In this document: positions 14,726 to 24,100 of the stretch, piece by piece
How the letters are laid out: each line of letters begins with the position of its first letter
How positions within the stretch are numbered: position 1 is the stretch's first letter
Assembly (NCBI GenBank): GCA_910577095.1
Contig: CAJTLY010000014.1
Coordinates: forward strand, 1 to 53,069
DNA length: 53,069 nucleotides
Direction: 5' to 3'
DNA from: an uncultured Alphaproteobacteria bacterium
GTDB lineage: Bacteria; Pseudomonadota; Alphaproteobacteria; RF32; CAG-239
Notes under the pieces: generated by a model
The model's database searches: none
What the model was told of the DNA's origin: nothing
Seen by the model: only the letters and a program-made list of their open reading frames with translations
Translations under genes and position numbers: made by a program

Positions 14726-16057
14726 ATGAGTAAGGAAAGCATTGATAAAAATCCGTTGCGCGGCATGCGGGATTTTGTGCCGCAAGACTGGATTTTCAGA
14801 AAAAAACTGATGCGGGTATGGGAAGACGCCGCTGAAAAAAGCGGTTTTGTACGTTATGAAACCCCGATTGTCGAACCGCTTTCCCTGTTGGAAAGAAAAA
14901 GCGGCGAAGAAATTTCGGAACAGATTTATAATTTTGAAGACAAGTCGGGGCGGAAAATTGCCCTGCGTCCGGAAATCACGCCTTCGATGGTTCGAATCGT
15001 CTCTTCCCGTCCCGATGCTTTTCCGACTCAGGGCAAAGTCTATTCGATCGGTCAGTGTTTTCGCTACGAAAGAGCTTCGCTCGGGCGCAAAAGAGAACAC
15101 TTTCAATGGAATATTGATATTGTCGGCGAAAAGAACGTGGTTGCCGAGGCTTATCTGATTAAAACCGCGGTCGAGGCCATGGAAGGTCTGGGGTTCGGCG
15201 CCGATGATTACAAAGTGCGGGTTAACAGCCGGCAGCTGGTGTCGGATTATTTGGAGAAAATTGACATTGTCGGCGAGTTGGCCAAGGGCGTGATGGGCGT
15301 GATGGATAAAAAAGACAAGATCTCGCCGGAAGCTTTTGCCGAAATGTTGGCAGAAATCGGCGTTACCGGAGAACAGACCGCCGAAATCAACAATTTTATG
15401 GCGGCCAAAAGCTTGGAAGATCTTTGTCAGCTGGGGCTGAAAGACAGTGCAGGGTTGAAAGCTCTGGAGGAATTTGCCGCTTATTGTAAAGCGCTCGGTA
15501 TTGAAAACAATGTGGTGATTGATCCGGCGATTGTCCGCGGGTTGGCTTATTATACCGGAATCGTGTTCGAGGCGTTTGACACTCAGGGCAAATATCGGGC
15601 TATTTTCGGCGGCGGCCGTTATGACAATTTGTTCGAAAAACTGACCGGACGTCCGAATTTTGCGGTCGGCCTCGGTTTTGGCGACGTTGTGGTTGAGGAG
15701 TTGCATAAGGAAAAATATCCTGATGAAACGACGGTGCCGGAAGCGGATATATTGCTGGGCGGTTATTCCGAAGAAGTTCGCGAGGAATTGCTGGGTGTTT
15801 TTTCCCGCCTGCGTGCCTGTCGTTTCTCGGCCGATTTTGATTTCAAACCGGCCAATCTGGGCAAGTTTCTGACCCGGGCGAACAAGCGCAATGCCAAAGT
15901 TGCCGCCTATATCGGAGAGATTGAGAGCAAGCAGGGGCAAATGCTGCTGAAAAATCTCCGTAGCGGCGAGCAACAGACGGTTATGCTGGATGATGACGGT
16001 GCAAGTGCGGCAATAGAACAAATGTTGGCCGCAAAAAGCAACGGGAATTGCATATAA
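14726..16057 (+). CDS. hisS: Histidyl-tRNA synthetase
   Basis: HisRS charges tRNA-His with histidine using ATP in the cytosol. The 443-residue product is a class II synthetase: the start motif NPLRGMRDFVPQD, motif 2 in YSIGQCFRYERASLGRKREHFQ, the histidine-binding GLAYYTGIVFEAFD and motif 3 GRPNFAVGLGFGD are all present, followed by the anticodon-binding domain. ATG 14726 is preferred over TTG 14720 because GGAGAG lies 8 bases upstream. It has its own promoter and lies 64 bases before the rdgB-like gene, so the two are probably cotranscribed. The position between rplL and rpoB is not the usual one. Confidence 0.96.
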   Translation: MSKESIDKNPLRGMRDFVPQDWIFRKKLMRVWEDAAEKSGFVRYETPIVEPLSLLERKSGEEISEQIYNFEDKSGRKIALRPEITPSMVRIVSSRPDAFPTQGKVYSIGQCFRYERASLGRKREHFQWNIDIVGEKNVVAEAYLIKTAVEAMEGLGFGADDYKVRVNSRQLVSDYLEKIDIVGELAKGVMGVMDKKDKISPEAFAEMLAEIGVTGEQTAEINNFMAAKSLEDLCQLGLKDSAGLKALEEFAAYCKALGIENNVVIDPAIVRGLAYYTGIVFEAFDTQGKYRAIFGGGRYDNLFEKLTGRPNFAVGLGFGDVVVEELHKEKYPDETTVPEADILLGGYSEEVREELLGVFSRLRACRFSADFDFKPANLGKFLTRANKRNAKVAAYIGEIESKQGQMLLKNLRSGEQQTVMLDDDGASAAIEQMLAAKSNGNCI

Positions 16058-16121
16058 CAGGCAATTGTTCTTACCAACCGACGATGTGTCCGAACGAATA
16101 AAGCCTGAAGGAAAGTGAAAA

Positions 16122-16724
16122 ATGGCGGTCCTCAATTTTATAACCACCAACCGGAGTAAAATCCGTTCATTGCAAAGTACGCTGGAGGGGTGCGGTGTGG
16201 AGGTGAAGACGCGGAAGTTGGATCTTCTGGAGCCTCAATATGACACTGTCAATGAAGTTTCGGCCTTTAAGGCGCGTCAGGCTTTTGAACGTCTGCGGGA
16301 ACCGGTGCTGGTTGAAGACGGCGGTTTTGTCGCGGAAGCTCTTAACGGGTTTCCGGGCGTCTATACCAAATTTGTATTGAATACCGTCGGGGCAAAAGGG
16401 ATTTTGAACCTGTTGAGCGGCGAAAGCAATCGCCGTGCCCGTTTTATCAGTTGTGCCAGCTATATTGACGAAGAAGGGCATCTGTATCAGTTTGAGCGCG
16501 AGGGCAATTTGGAAATGGAAGTCGGCGACAAGCTGGTTGACATTGATTCGCCGTATGCATGGTCGGAACTGTGGAAGATTTTGTATGTGCCGCAGATGAG
16601 AAAAACCATGTGCGAATTGAATGCGGAAGAAGTGAAGGAACTGTACGGTACGGTTCGCGGAAGTTTGCAGGTTTTTGCCGCCTGGTACGTCAAGCGATTG
16701 CATCAAAATTCCACAGCTGCGTAA
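16122..16724 (+). CDS. Non-canonical purine NTP pyrophosphatase (RdgB/HAM1 family)
   Basis: HAM1/RdgB proteins hydrolyse dITP, XTP and related deaminated purine nucleotides to the monophosphate, cleaning the nucleotide pool. The 200-residue product keeps the family landmarks: FITTNRSKI at the N-terminus (T/S-x-N-x-x-K nucleotide-binding motif), then VEDGGFVAEALNGFPGVYTKFV (by pattern, ED-G-x(5)-ALNG-PG-Y) in the middle. The C-terminus is less typical than classical RdgB, so a divergent family member is possible. The ATG at 16122 follows AAGGAAAG. It lies downstream of hisS and upstream of the rpoB promoter; no terminator is seen after it. Confidence 0.8.
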   Translation: MAVLNFITTNRSKIRSLQSTLEGCGVEVKTRKLDLLEPQYDTVNEVSAFKARQAFERLREPVLVEDGGFVAEALNGFPGVYTKFVLNTVGAKGILNLLSGESNRRARFISCASYIDEEGHLYQFEREGNLEMEVGDKLVDIDSPYAWSELWKILYVPQMRKTMCELNAEEVKELYGTVRGSLQVFAAWYVKRLHQNSTAA

Positions 16725-16751
16725 AAAGATCGGCGAATGTGTATTTTTTGC

Positions 16752-16780
16752 TTGTAAGAATCGGAAAGAGAGTCTATTAT
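16752..16780 (+). promoter_or_regulatory. Promoter of rpoB-rpoC
   Basis: TTGTAA (16752-16757), 17 bases, TATTAT (16775-16780). It gives rpoBC a promoter independent of the rplJL operon. The roughly 180-base leader holds GTCACGA/TCGTGAC (16794-16808), the abutting palindrome AATTGCATGCAATT (16809-16822) and a GGGG/CCCC hairpin (16845-16857). Confidence 0.55.
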
Positions 16781-16966
16781 CCGCTTGAATTTCGTCACGA
16801 ATCGTGACAATTGCATGCAATTATTTTATTGACACTCATCAAGAGGGGCCGTTCCCCGAGGGTTTGGTGAGGTTTTTCGCTTTTAAAAGTATTCAACCTT
16901 CTGCGGGCGGGTTTCGGCGTTGCCGATAGTATTGTCGCAGAATTTAACCATGAGGAATCACGCAAA

Positions 16967-19900
16967 ATGAAAGAATCTTATACGAGCAAAAGACGTGTAA
17001 GAAAGAACTTCGGCCGAATCGACTCCGTGTCGGAAATGCCGAGTTTAATTGAAGTGCAAACCGGATCTTACCGCGATTTCATCGAAAACAAAAATTGCGA
17101 GTTCGGTTTGGAAGAAGTTTTCAAATCTATTTTCCCGATTAAAGATTTTTCCGGCACCGGCGAACTCGAGTTCGTTAAATACGAACTGGAAGAACCGAAG
17201 TATGATGTTGACGAATGCATCAAACGCGACATGACGTATGCCGCGCCGGTCAAGGCGACTCTGCGCCTGGTGGTTTGGGATGTCGACGAAGCCACCGGTG
17301 CCAAGTCAATCCATGACATCAAGGAACAGGACGTCTACATGGGCGATATTCCGCTGATGACCGACAAAGGTACTTTTATCGTCAACGGTACCGAACGTGT
17401 CGTCGTTTCGCAGATGCATCGTTCTCCCGGTGTCTTTTTTGACAACGACAAAGGCAAAACCGTGGCTTCGGGCAAATATTTGTTTGCGGCCCGGGTTATT
17501 CCCTACCGGGGTTCGTGGCTCGATTTTGAATTTGACGCCAAAGATCTGCTCTATGCCCGTATCGACCGTCGCCGCAAGTTGCCGGTAACTTCGATTTTGT
17601 ATTCCCTGTATTCCAAGGAAACCGAGGAAAAGCTCAAACAGTTGGCTCAGGAAGGCAAAAAAATCGACCGTTCCGAAATTAAAGGAATGGATAAAGAAGA
17701 GATCCTCGGCTATTTTTATGATGTTGACACTTATGTTGCCGACAAGAAAGGTTGGAAAAGCAAATTTATTCCCGAACGCTTCCGCGGAGTCAAATTTACG
17801 TTTGACCTGATTAATGCCGAAACCGGCAAAGTTGCCTGGGAAGCCGGCAAAAAAATTCCGGCCCGCGCCGCTCAAAAACTGGTTGACGAAGGTCTGGAGT
17901 TTTACCGGGTTGCCGAAGATCAGCTGATCGGCAAGTTTTTGGCTTCGGCGATTGCCGACAAAAAGACCGGTGAAGTGATTGCCGACGCCGGCGCCGAAAT
18001 CAATCAGGAACTGCTGGATAAAATTAAAGACGCCAAGGTTAACGAAATTAAGGTTTTGTACATTGATAACGTCAATGTCGGTCCGTATATCCGCAATACG
18101 TTGGAAGTGGACAAGAACCACAGCCGCGAAGAAGCGCTGTTGGATATCTATCGCGTTATGCGTCCGGGCGAACCGCCGACATACGAAACCGCCGACGCCC
18201 TGTTTAAGGCTTTGTTCTTTGACAACGAACGTTATGATCTGTCTTCGGTCGGCCGCGTCAAGATGAACACCGCTTTGGATATTCCGTTTGAAGATGCGCC
18301 CGATACTTACCGCACTTTGCGCAAAGACGATATTTTGCGCATTGTCAAACGTTTGGTCGAATTGCGTGACGGCCACGGCGAAGTTGACGATATTGACCAC
18401 TTGGGCAACCGCCGCGTTCGTTCGGTCGGCGAATTGATGGAAAATCAATACCGCATGGGCTTGCTCAGAATGGAAAGAGCCATTCGCGAAAGAATGAGTT
18501 CGGAAGTTTTGAATAATGTGAAGCCGCAGGATTTGGTCAATGCCAAGCCGATTGCTTCGGTTATCCGCGAGTTCTTCGGTTCTTCGCAGTTGTCTCAGTT
18601 TATGGACCAGAACAACCCGCTGTCGGAAATTACCCACAAACGCCGTCTGTCGGCCTTGGGCCCCGGCGGTCTGTCTCGCGACCGTGCCGGGTTTGAAGTG
18701 CGCGACGTGCATCCGACCCATTACGGTCGTATCTGCCCGATTGAAACGCCGGAAGGTCCGAACATCGGTTTGATCAACTCGTTGTCTACCTATGCGCGGA
18801 TTAACAAATACGGCTTTATCGAATGTCCGTACCGTAAGATTGTTGACGGAAAAGTAACCAGCGAAGTGGTTTATCTGTCTGCCGATCAGGAAGGCAAATA
18901 TATCATCGCCGAAGCCAACGCCGAAGTTCGCGAAGACGGCACTTTTGTTAAAGATACGATTGCCTGCCGCAAAGCGGGTGAATTTGAATTCCATACGCCG
19001 GAAGAAATCAACTTCATCGACGTTTCGCCGAAACAGTTGGTGTCGGTTGCCACCGCGCTGATTCCGTTCTTGGAAAACGATGACGCCAACCGTGCGTTGA
19101 TGGGTTCGAACATGCAGCGTCAGGGCGTGCCTTTGTTGCGCTCGGAAGCGCCGCTGGTCGGCACCGGTATGGAAGCCACGGTGGCCAAAGATTCCGGCGC
19201 AACGGTGGTTTGCAAATACGACGGTGTGGTTGATGCGGTTGACGCCAACCGGATCGTGGTTCGTTCGGATGACAAAAAAGCCGGCGGTGTCGGTGTTGAA
19301 ATTTACAAATTGTCGAAATTCCGCCGTTCCAACCAGAACACCTGCATTAACCAGGTGCCGCTGGTTAAAGTCGGTGACGTGGTCAAAGCCGGTGACATCA
19401 TGGCCGACGGTCCGTGTACCGATATGGGCGAACTGGCACTCGGCAAGAATATGCTGGTGGCCTTTATGCCGTGGAACGGTTTGAACTACGAAGATGCGAT
19501 TTTGCTTTCCGAGCGGGTTTCGCGCGACGACGTTCTGACTTCGCTTCATATTGAAGAGTTTGAAGTGATGGCTCGCGACACCAAACTCGGACAGGAAGAA
19601 ATTACCCGTGATATTCCGAACGTCGGCGAAGAAGCGCTGCGCAACCTCGACGAAGCCGGTATCGTTTATATCGGTGCCGAAGTTAAGGCCGGCGATATTC
19701 TGGTCGGTAAGGTAACGCCGAAAGGCGAATCGCCGGTAACGCCGGAAGAAAAACTGCTGCGCGCCATTTTCGGCGAAAAAGCTTCGGATGTTCGCGACAC
19801 TTCGTTGCGCGTTCAACCGGGTATTGAGGGTATTGTGGTTGACGTTCATGTCTTTTCGCGCCGCGGCGTCGAAAAAGACGAACGCGCTCTGGCGATCGAG

Positions 19901-21130
19901 CAGCAGGAAATTTCCCAGCTGGCCAAAGACCGCGATGACGAAATTGCGATTATCCGCAAGGTGTTCGATGCCCGCTTAAAAGAAATGCTGATCGGACAGA
20001 CCGTGGTTGACGCGCCGAAAGGCATTGCCAAAAAGTCGGTTCTGAGCGAAGAATCTTTTGCGGACGTTCCGTCTTCGCAATGGCGTAAGATTGTGGTCAA
20101 AGACGAAGAAGCCATGGCCAGAATCGAAGAGTTCATCGCTGCTTTTGACGCACGGGTTGCCGGAGTTCAGAAGCATTTTGACGACAAAGTGGAAAAAGTT
20201 CAGCGCGGCGACGATCTGCTGCCGGGCGTTTTGAAAACGGTTAAGGTTTTCATTGCCACCAAGCGTAAAATGCAAACCGGCGATAAAATGGCCGGACGTC
20301 ACGGTAACAAAGGTACTGTTTCGCGCGTATTGCCGCTGGAAGACATGCCCTATACCGAAGACGGTACCCCGGTTGACATCGTATTGAACCCGCTCGGCGT
20401 GCCTTCGCGTATGAACGTCGGACAAATTCTCGAAACCCACCTCGGCTGGGCGGCCAAAGAACTCGGCAAACAGCTCAACGAGATGTGTGAACAGTATAAA
20501 CGCGGCGAAAAAACGCTGGAAGAACTGAACGGCAAGCTGAAAGAAATTTACGGCGAGAAACAGTTCAACCGTGAAATTGCCGATTTGTCAACGGCGGAAA
20601 AGGTCGAAATGATTTCGCACGTTAAGAACGGTATTCCGATGGCGACGCCGGTTTTTGACGGCGCTCACGAAAACGACATCAACCGTATGCTTGATATGGC
20701 CGGCCTGCCGACTTCGGGTCAGATTGATCTCTATGACGGTCGTACCGGTGAGAAGTTTGACCGTAAGGTTACCGTAGGTATCATTTACATGATCAAGCTG
20801 CACCATATTGTTGACGAGAAAATGCACGCCCGTTCGGTCGGACCGTACTCTCTGGTTACCCAGCAGCCGCTCGGCGGTAAGGCGCAGTTCGGCGGACAAC
20901 GTTTCGGCGAAATGGAAGTTTGGGCTTTGCAGGCCTACGGCGCTGCCTACACCTTGCAGGAAATGCTGACGGTTAAATCCGACGATGTCAGCGGAAGAAC
21001 CAAAGTTTATGAAGCGATCGTCCGCGGTGAAGAAGGATTTGAAGCCGGCGTACCGGAATCCTTTAACGTTTTGGTTAAAGAAATCAAATCGTTGTGCCTG
21101 AACATCGAATTGCAGAACGAAGCCGTTTAG
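16967..21130 (+). CDS. rpoB: DNA-directed RNA polymerase subunit beta
   Basis: RpoB forms one pincer of the RNA polymerase core and half of the active site. The 1387-residue product has the normal alphaproteobacterial length and all major blocks: the N-terminal lobe, the rifampicin pocket (SSQLSQFMDQNNPLSEITHKRRLSALGPGG; Asp, His and Ser at the classic resistance positions are wild type), PIETPEGPNIGLI, the flap, and the C-terminal GGQRFGEMEVWALQAYGAA clamp contact. The ATG at 16967 follows GAGGAATC. It lies 17 bases before rpoC. A long open frame antisense to it is a composition artefact. Confidence 0.98.
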   Translation: MKESYTSKRRVRKNFGRIDSVSEMPSLIEVQTGSYRDFIENKNCEFGLEEVFKSIFPIKDFSGTGELEFVKYELEEPKYDVDECIKRDMTYAAPVKATLRLVVWDVDEATGAKSIHDIKEQDVYMGDIPLMTDKGTFIVNGTERVVVSQMHRSPGVFFDNDKGKTVASGKYLFAARVIPYRGSWLDFEFDAKDLLYARIDRRRKLPVTSILYSLYSKETEEKLKQLAQEGKKIDRSEIKGMDKEEILGYFYDVDTYVADKKGWKSKFIPERFRGVKFTFDLINAETGKVAWEAGKKIPARAAQKLVDEGLEFYRVAEDQLIGKFLASAIADKKTGEVIADAGAEINQELLDKIKDAKVNEIKVLYIDNVNVGPYIRNTLEVDKNHSREEALLDIYRVMRPGEPPTYETADALFKALFFDNERYDLSSVGRVKMNTALDIPFEDAPDTYRTLRKDDILRIVKRLVELRDGHGEVDDIDHLGNRRVRSVGELMENQYRMGLLRMERAIRERMSSEVLNNVKPQDLVNAKPIASVIREFFGSSQLSQFMDQNNPLSEITHKRRLSALGPGGLSRDRAGFEVRDVHPTHYGRICPIETPEGPNIGLINSLSTYARINKYGFIECPYRKIVDGKVTSEVVYLSADQEGKYIIAEANAEVREDGTFVKDTIACRKAGEFEFHTPEEINFIDVSPKQLVSVATALIPFLENDDANRALMGSNMQRQGVPLLRSEAPLVGTGMEATVAKDSGATVVCKYDGVVDAVDANRIVVRSDDKKAGGVGVEIYKLSKFRRSNQNTCINQVPLVKVGDVVKAGDIMADGPCTDMGELALGKNMLVAFMPWNGLNYEDAILLSERVSRDDVLTSLHIEEFEVMARDTKLGQEEITRDIPNVGEEALRNLDEAGIVYIGAEVKAGDILVGKVTPKGESPVTPEEKLLRAIFGEKASDVRDTSLRVQPGIEGIVVDVHVFSRRGVEKDERALAIEQQEISQLAKDRDDEIAIIRKVFDARLKEMLIGQTVVDAPKGIAKKSVLSEESFADVPSSQWRKIVVKDEEAMARIEEFIAAFDARVAGVQKHFDDKVEKVQRGDDLLPGVLKTVKVFIATKRKMQTGDKMAGRHGNKGTVSRVLPLEDMPYTEDGTPVDIVLNPLGVPSRMNVGQILETHLGWAAKELGKQLNEMCEQYKRGEKTLEELNGKLKEIYGEKQFNREIADLSTAEKVEMISHVKNGIPMATPVFDGAHENDINRMLDMAGLPTSGQIDLYDGRTGEKFDRKVTVGIIYMIKLHHIVDEKMHARSVGPYSLVTQQPLGGKAQFGGQRFGEMEVWALQAYGAAYTLQEMLTVKSDDVSGRTKVYEAIVRGEEGFEAGVPESFNVLVKEIKSLCLNIELQNEAV

Positions 21131-21147
21131 AATTGGAGATAAAAAAT

Positions 21148-24100
21148 ATGAATGAAATTATGAAATTTTTTGGTCAGCAGCCGGCAAACGGAGATTCTTT
21201 TGACGAAATCAAAATCTCGATTGCCTCTCCTGAACAAATCCGTTCTTGGTCTTACGGTGAAGTCAAAAAGCCCGAGACCATTAACTATCGTACTTTCAAA
21301 CCGGAAAGAGACGGCCTGTTCTGTGCACGCATTTTCGGACCGGTTAAAGACTATGAATGTTTGTGCGGTAAGTACAAAAGAATGAAATATCGCGGCATCG
21401 TCTGCGAAAAGTGCGGTGTCGAAGTCACTTTGGCAAGCGTCCGCCGCGAAAGAATGGGCCATATCGAACTGGCGGCGCCGGTTGCTCACATCTGGTTCCT
21501 GAAGTCGTTGCCGTCGCGCATTTCGATGCTGACCGACATCGGCGTCAAAGCACTGGAACGCGTTTTGTACTTTGAAAGCTACATCGTGATCGAACCGGGG
21601 TTGACCCCGCTCGGCATGTATGAAATGTTGTCGGAAGAACAATATCAGGAAGCCATTGACGAATACGGCGAAGATTCTTTCCGCGCCGGTATCGGTGCCG
21701 AAGCGATTAAGGAAATTCTCGCTTCGATCGATCTGGAAGAAGAAAGAAAAATTATCCGTGCCGAACTGAAGGACAATGCTTCCGAAGCCAAGCGCAAAAA
21801 ATTGGTTAAGCGTTTGAAGATCATCGAAGCCTTTTTGAATTCGAACACCAAGCCGGAATGGATGATCTTGGATGTGCTGCCGGTTATTCCGCCGGAACTG
21901 CGTCCGTTGGTTCCGCTGGACGGCGGTCGTTTTGCCACTTCGGACTTAAACGACCTTTACCGCCGCGTCATCAACCGCAACAACCGTTTGAAACGCCTGC
22001 TGGAACTGCATGCGCCGGACATTATCATCCGCAACGAAAAACGGATGTTGCAGGAATCGGTCGACGCCCTGTTTGACAACGGCCGCCGCTCGAGAGCGAT
22101 TACCGGCACCAACAAACGTCCGCTGAAATCGTTGTCGGATATGCTGAAAGGTAAACAGGGACGTTTCCGTCAGAACCTGCTCGGTAAGCGTGTTGACTAT
22201 TCCGGTCGTTCGGTTATTACGGTCGGTCCGGAACTGCGTCTGCAACAATGCGGTTTGCCGAAGAAAATGGCGCTGGAACTGTTTAAGCCGTTTGTTTATG
22301 CCAAACTGGAATTGTACGGACATGCCACTACCATTAAGGCGGCCAAACGGATGGTTGAAAAAGAACGTCCGGAAGTTTGGGATATTCTGGAAGAAGTCAT
22401 TCGTGAGCATCCGGTATTGTTGAACCGTGCGCCGACGCTGCACCGTTTGGGTATTCAGGCTTTTGAACCGGTGTTGGTCGAAGGTAAGGCGATTCACCTG
22501 CATCCGTTGGTTTGTACGGCATTTAACGCCGACTTCGACGGTGACCAAATGGCGGTACACGTACCGTTGTCGGTGGAAGCTCAGTTGGAAGCGCGCGTTC
22601 TGATGATGTCGACCAACAATATTTTGTCGCCGGCGTCCGGTAAGCCGATTATCGTGCCGACTCAGGATATGGTTTTGGGTATTTATTATCTGACCTATGA
22701 TGCCGAAGGCTTGAAGGGCGAAGGTTCGATTTTTGCCGATTATAATGAAGTGTTGCTGGCACTGGATGCCAAAACGGTGGATTTGCACAGCAAGATTAAA
22801 TGCCGTATCACTTATATTGATGACAACGGCGAAAGCCGTTACGGCATTGTCGACACGACACCGGGACGCCTGATGGTGGCCGAAATTCTGCCGCAGCATA
22901 AAGATGTGCCGTTCTCGCTGGTTAACCGCCTGGTTAAAAAGAAAGAAATCGGTGAAATCATCGATATCATCTATCGTCATTGCGGCCAGAAAGAAACGGT
23001 TATGTTTGTTGACCGTTTGATGTCCCTTGGCTTCCAGAATGCCTGCAAGGCCGGTATTTCGTTTGGCAAGGACGACCTGATTGTTCCCGATGCCAAACAG
23101 GAACTGGTTTCCGAAACCGAAAAACAGGTGAAGGAATTTGAGCAGCAGTATCAGAACGGTTTGATCACCAAAGGCGAAAAATACAATAAGGTAATCGATA
23201 TCTGGGCGGCTTGTACCGACAAAGTGGCTGACGAAATGATGAAAAACATTTCCAAAACCGAAAACGGTTACATCAACTCGGTTTATATGATGGCGCACTC
23301 CGGTGCCCGCGGTTCGGCGGCCCAAATGCGTCAGGTTGCCGGTATGCGCGGTTTGATGGCCAAGCCGAGCGGTGAAATTATCGAGCAGCCGATTATCTCT
23401 AACTTTAAAGAAGGTCTGACGGTGCTTGAGTACTTTAACTCGACCCACGGTGCCCGTAAAGGTTTGGCCGATACGGCGTTGAAAACCGCAAACTCCGGTT
23501 ATCTGACCCGTCGTTTGGTCGATGTGGCTCAGGACGTCGTGGTGACCGAGCAGGATTGCGGTACCGAACGCGGTATCATCGTCCGTCCGGTGGTTGACGG
23601 CGGTAATGTGATCGTCTCGATCGGCGAACGCATCCTCGGTCGTACGATTCAGGAAGACGTCATTCATCCGGAAACCGGCGAAGTGCTGTTGAAAAAAGGC
23701 AAGCTGATTACCGAAGACGACGTCGAAATCGTTGAAAAAGCCGGTGTCGAACAGGTTCGGATCCGTTCGGTTCTGACCTGCGAATGCGAAAACGGCGTTT
23801 GTGCCGCCTGCTACGGACGTGACCTGGCCCGCGGTACGCCGGTTAATATCGGCGAAGCGGTCGGCGTTATTGCCGCGCAGTCGATCGGTGAACCGGGTAC
23901 CCAGCTGACGATGAGAACCTTCCACATCGGCGGTGCGGCGTCCAAATCTGCCGAACAGTCAACGGTTGAAGTTCCGTTTGCCGGGGTGCTGAAACTGGAA
24001 AACAACCATACGGTTACCAACTCCGAAGGTCATATCATTGTCTTGTCGCGTAATTGCGAGATCGTGATTGTTGACGGTAACGAACGTGAAAAATCGCGTC

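Noticed and set aside
17306..19849. Open frame of 847 codons antisense to rpoB (and similar long antisense frames in rpoC and valS)
   Set aside because: The sense strand encodes complete RpoB with every conserved motif. The antisense frame has an Arg/Phe/Asn-rich composition typical of mirrored codon bias and lacks domains or start signals.
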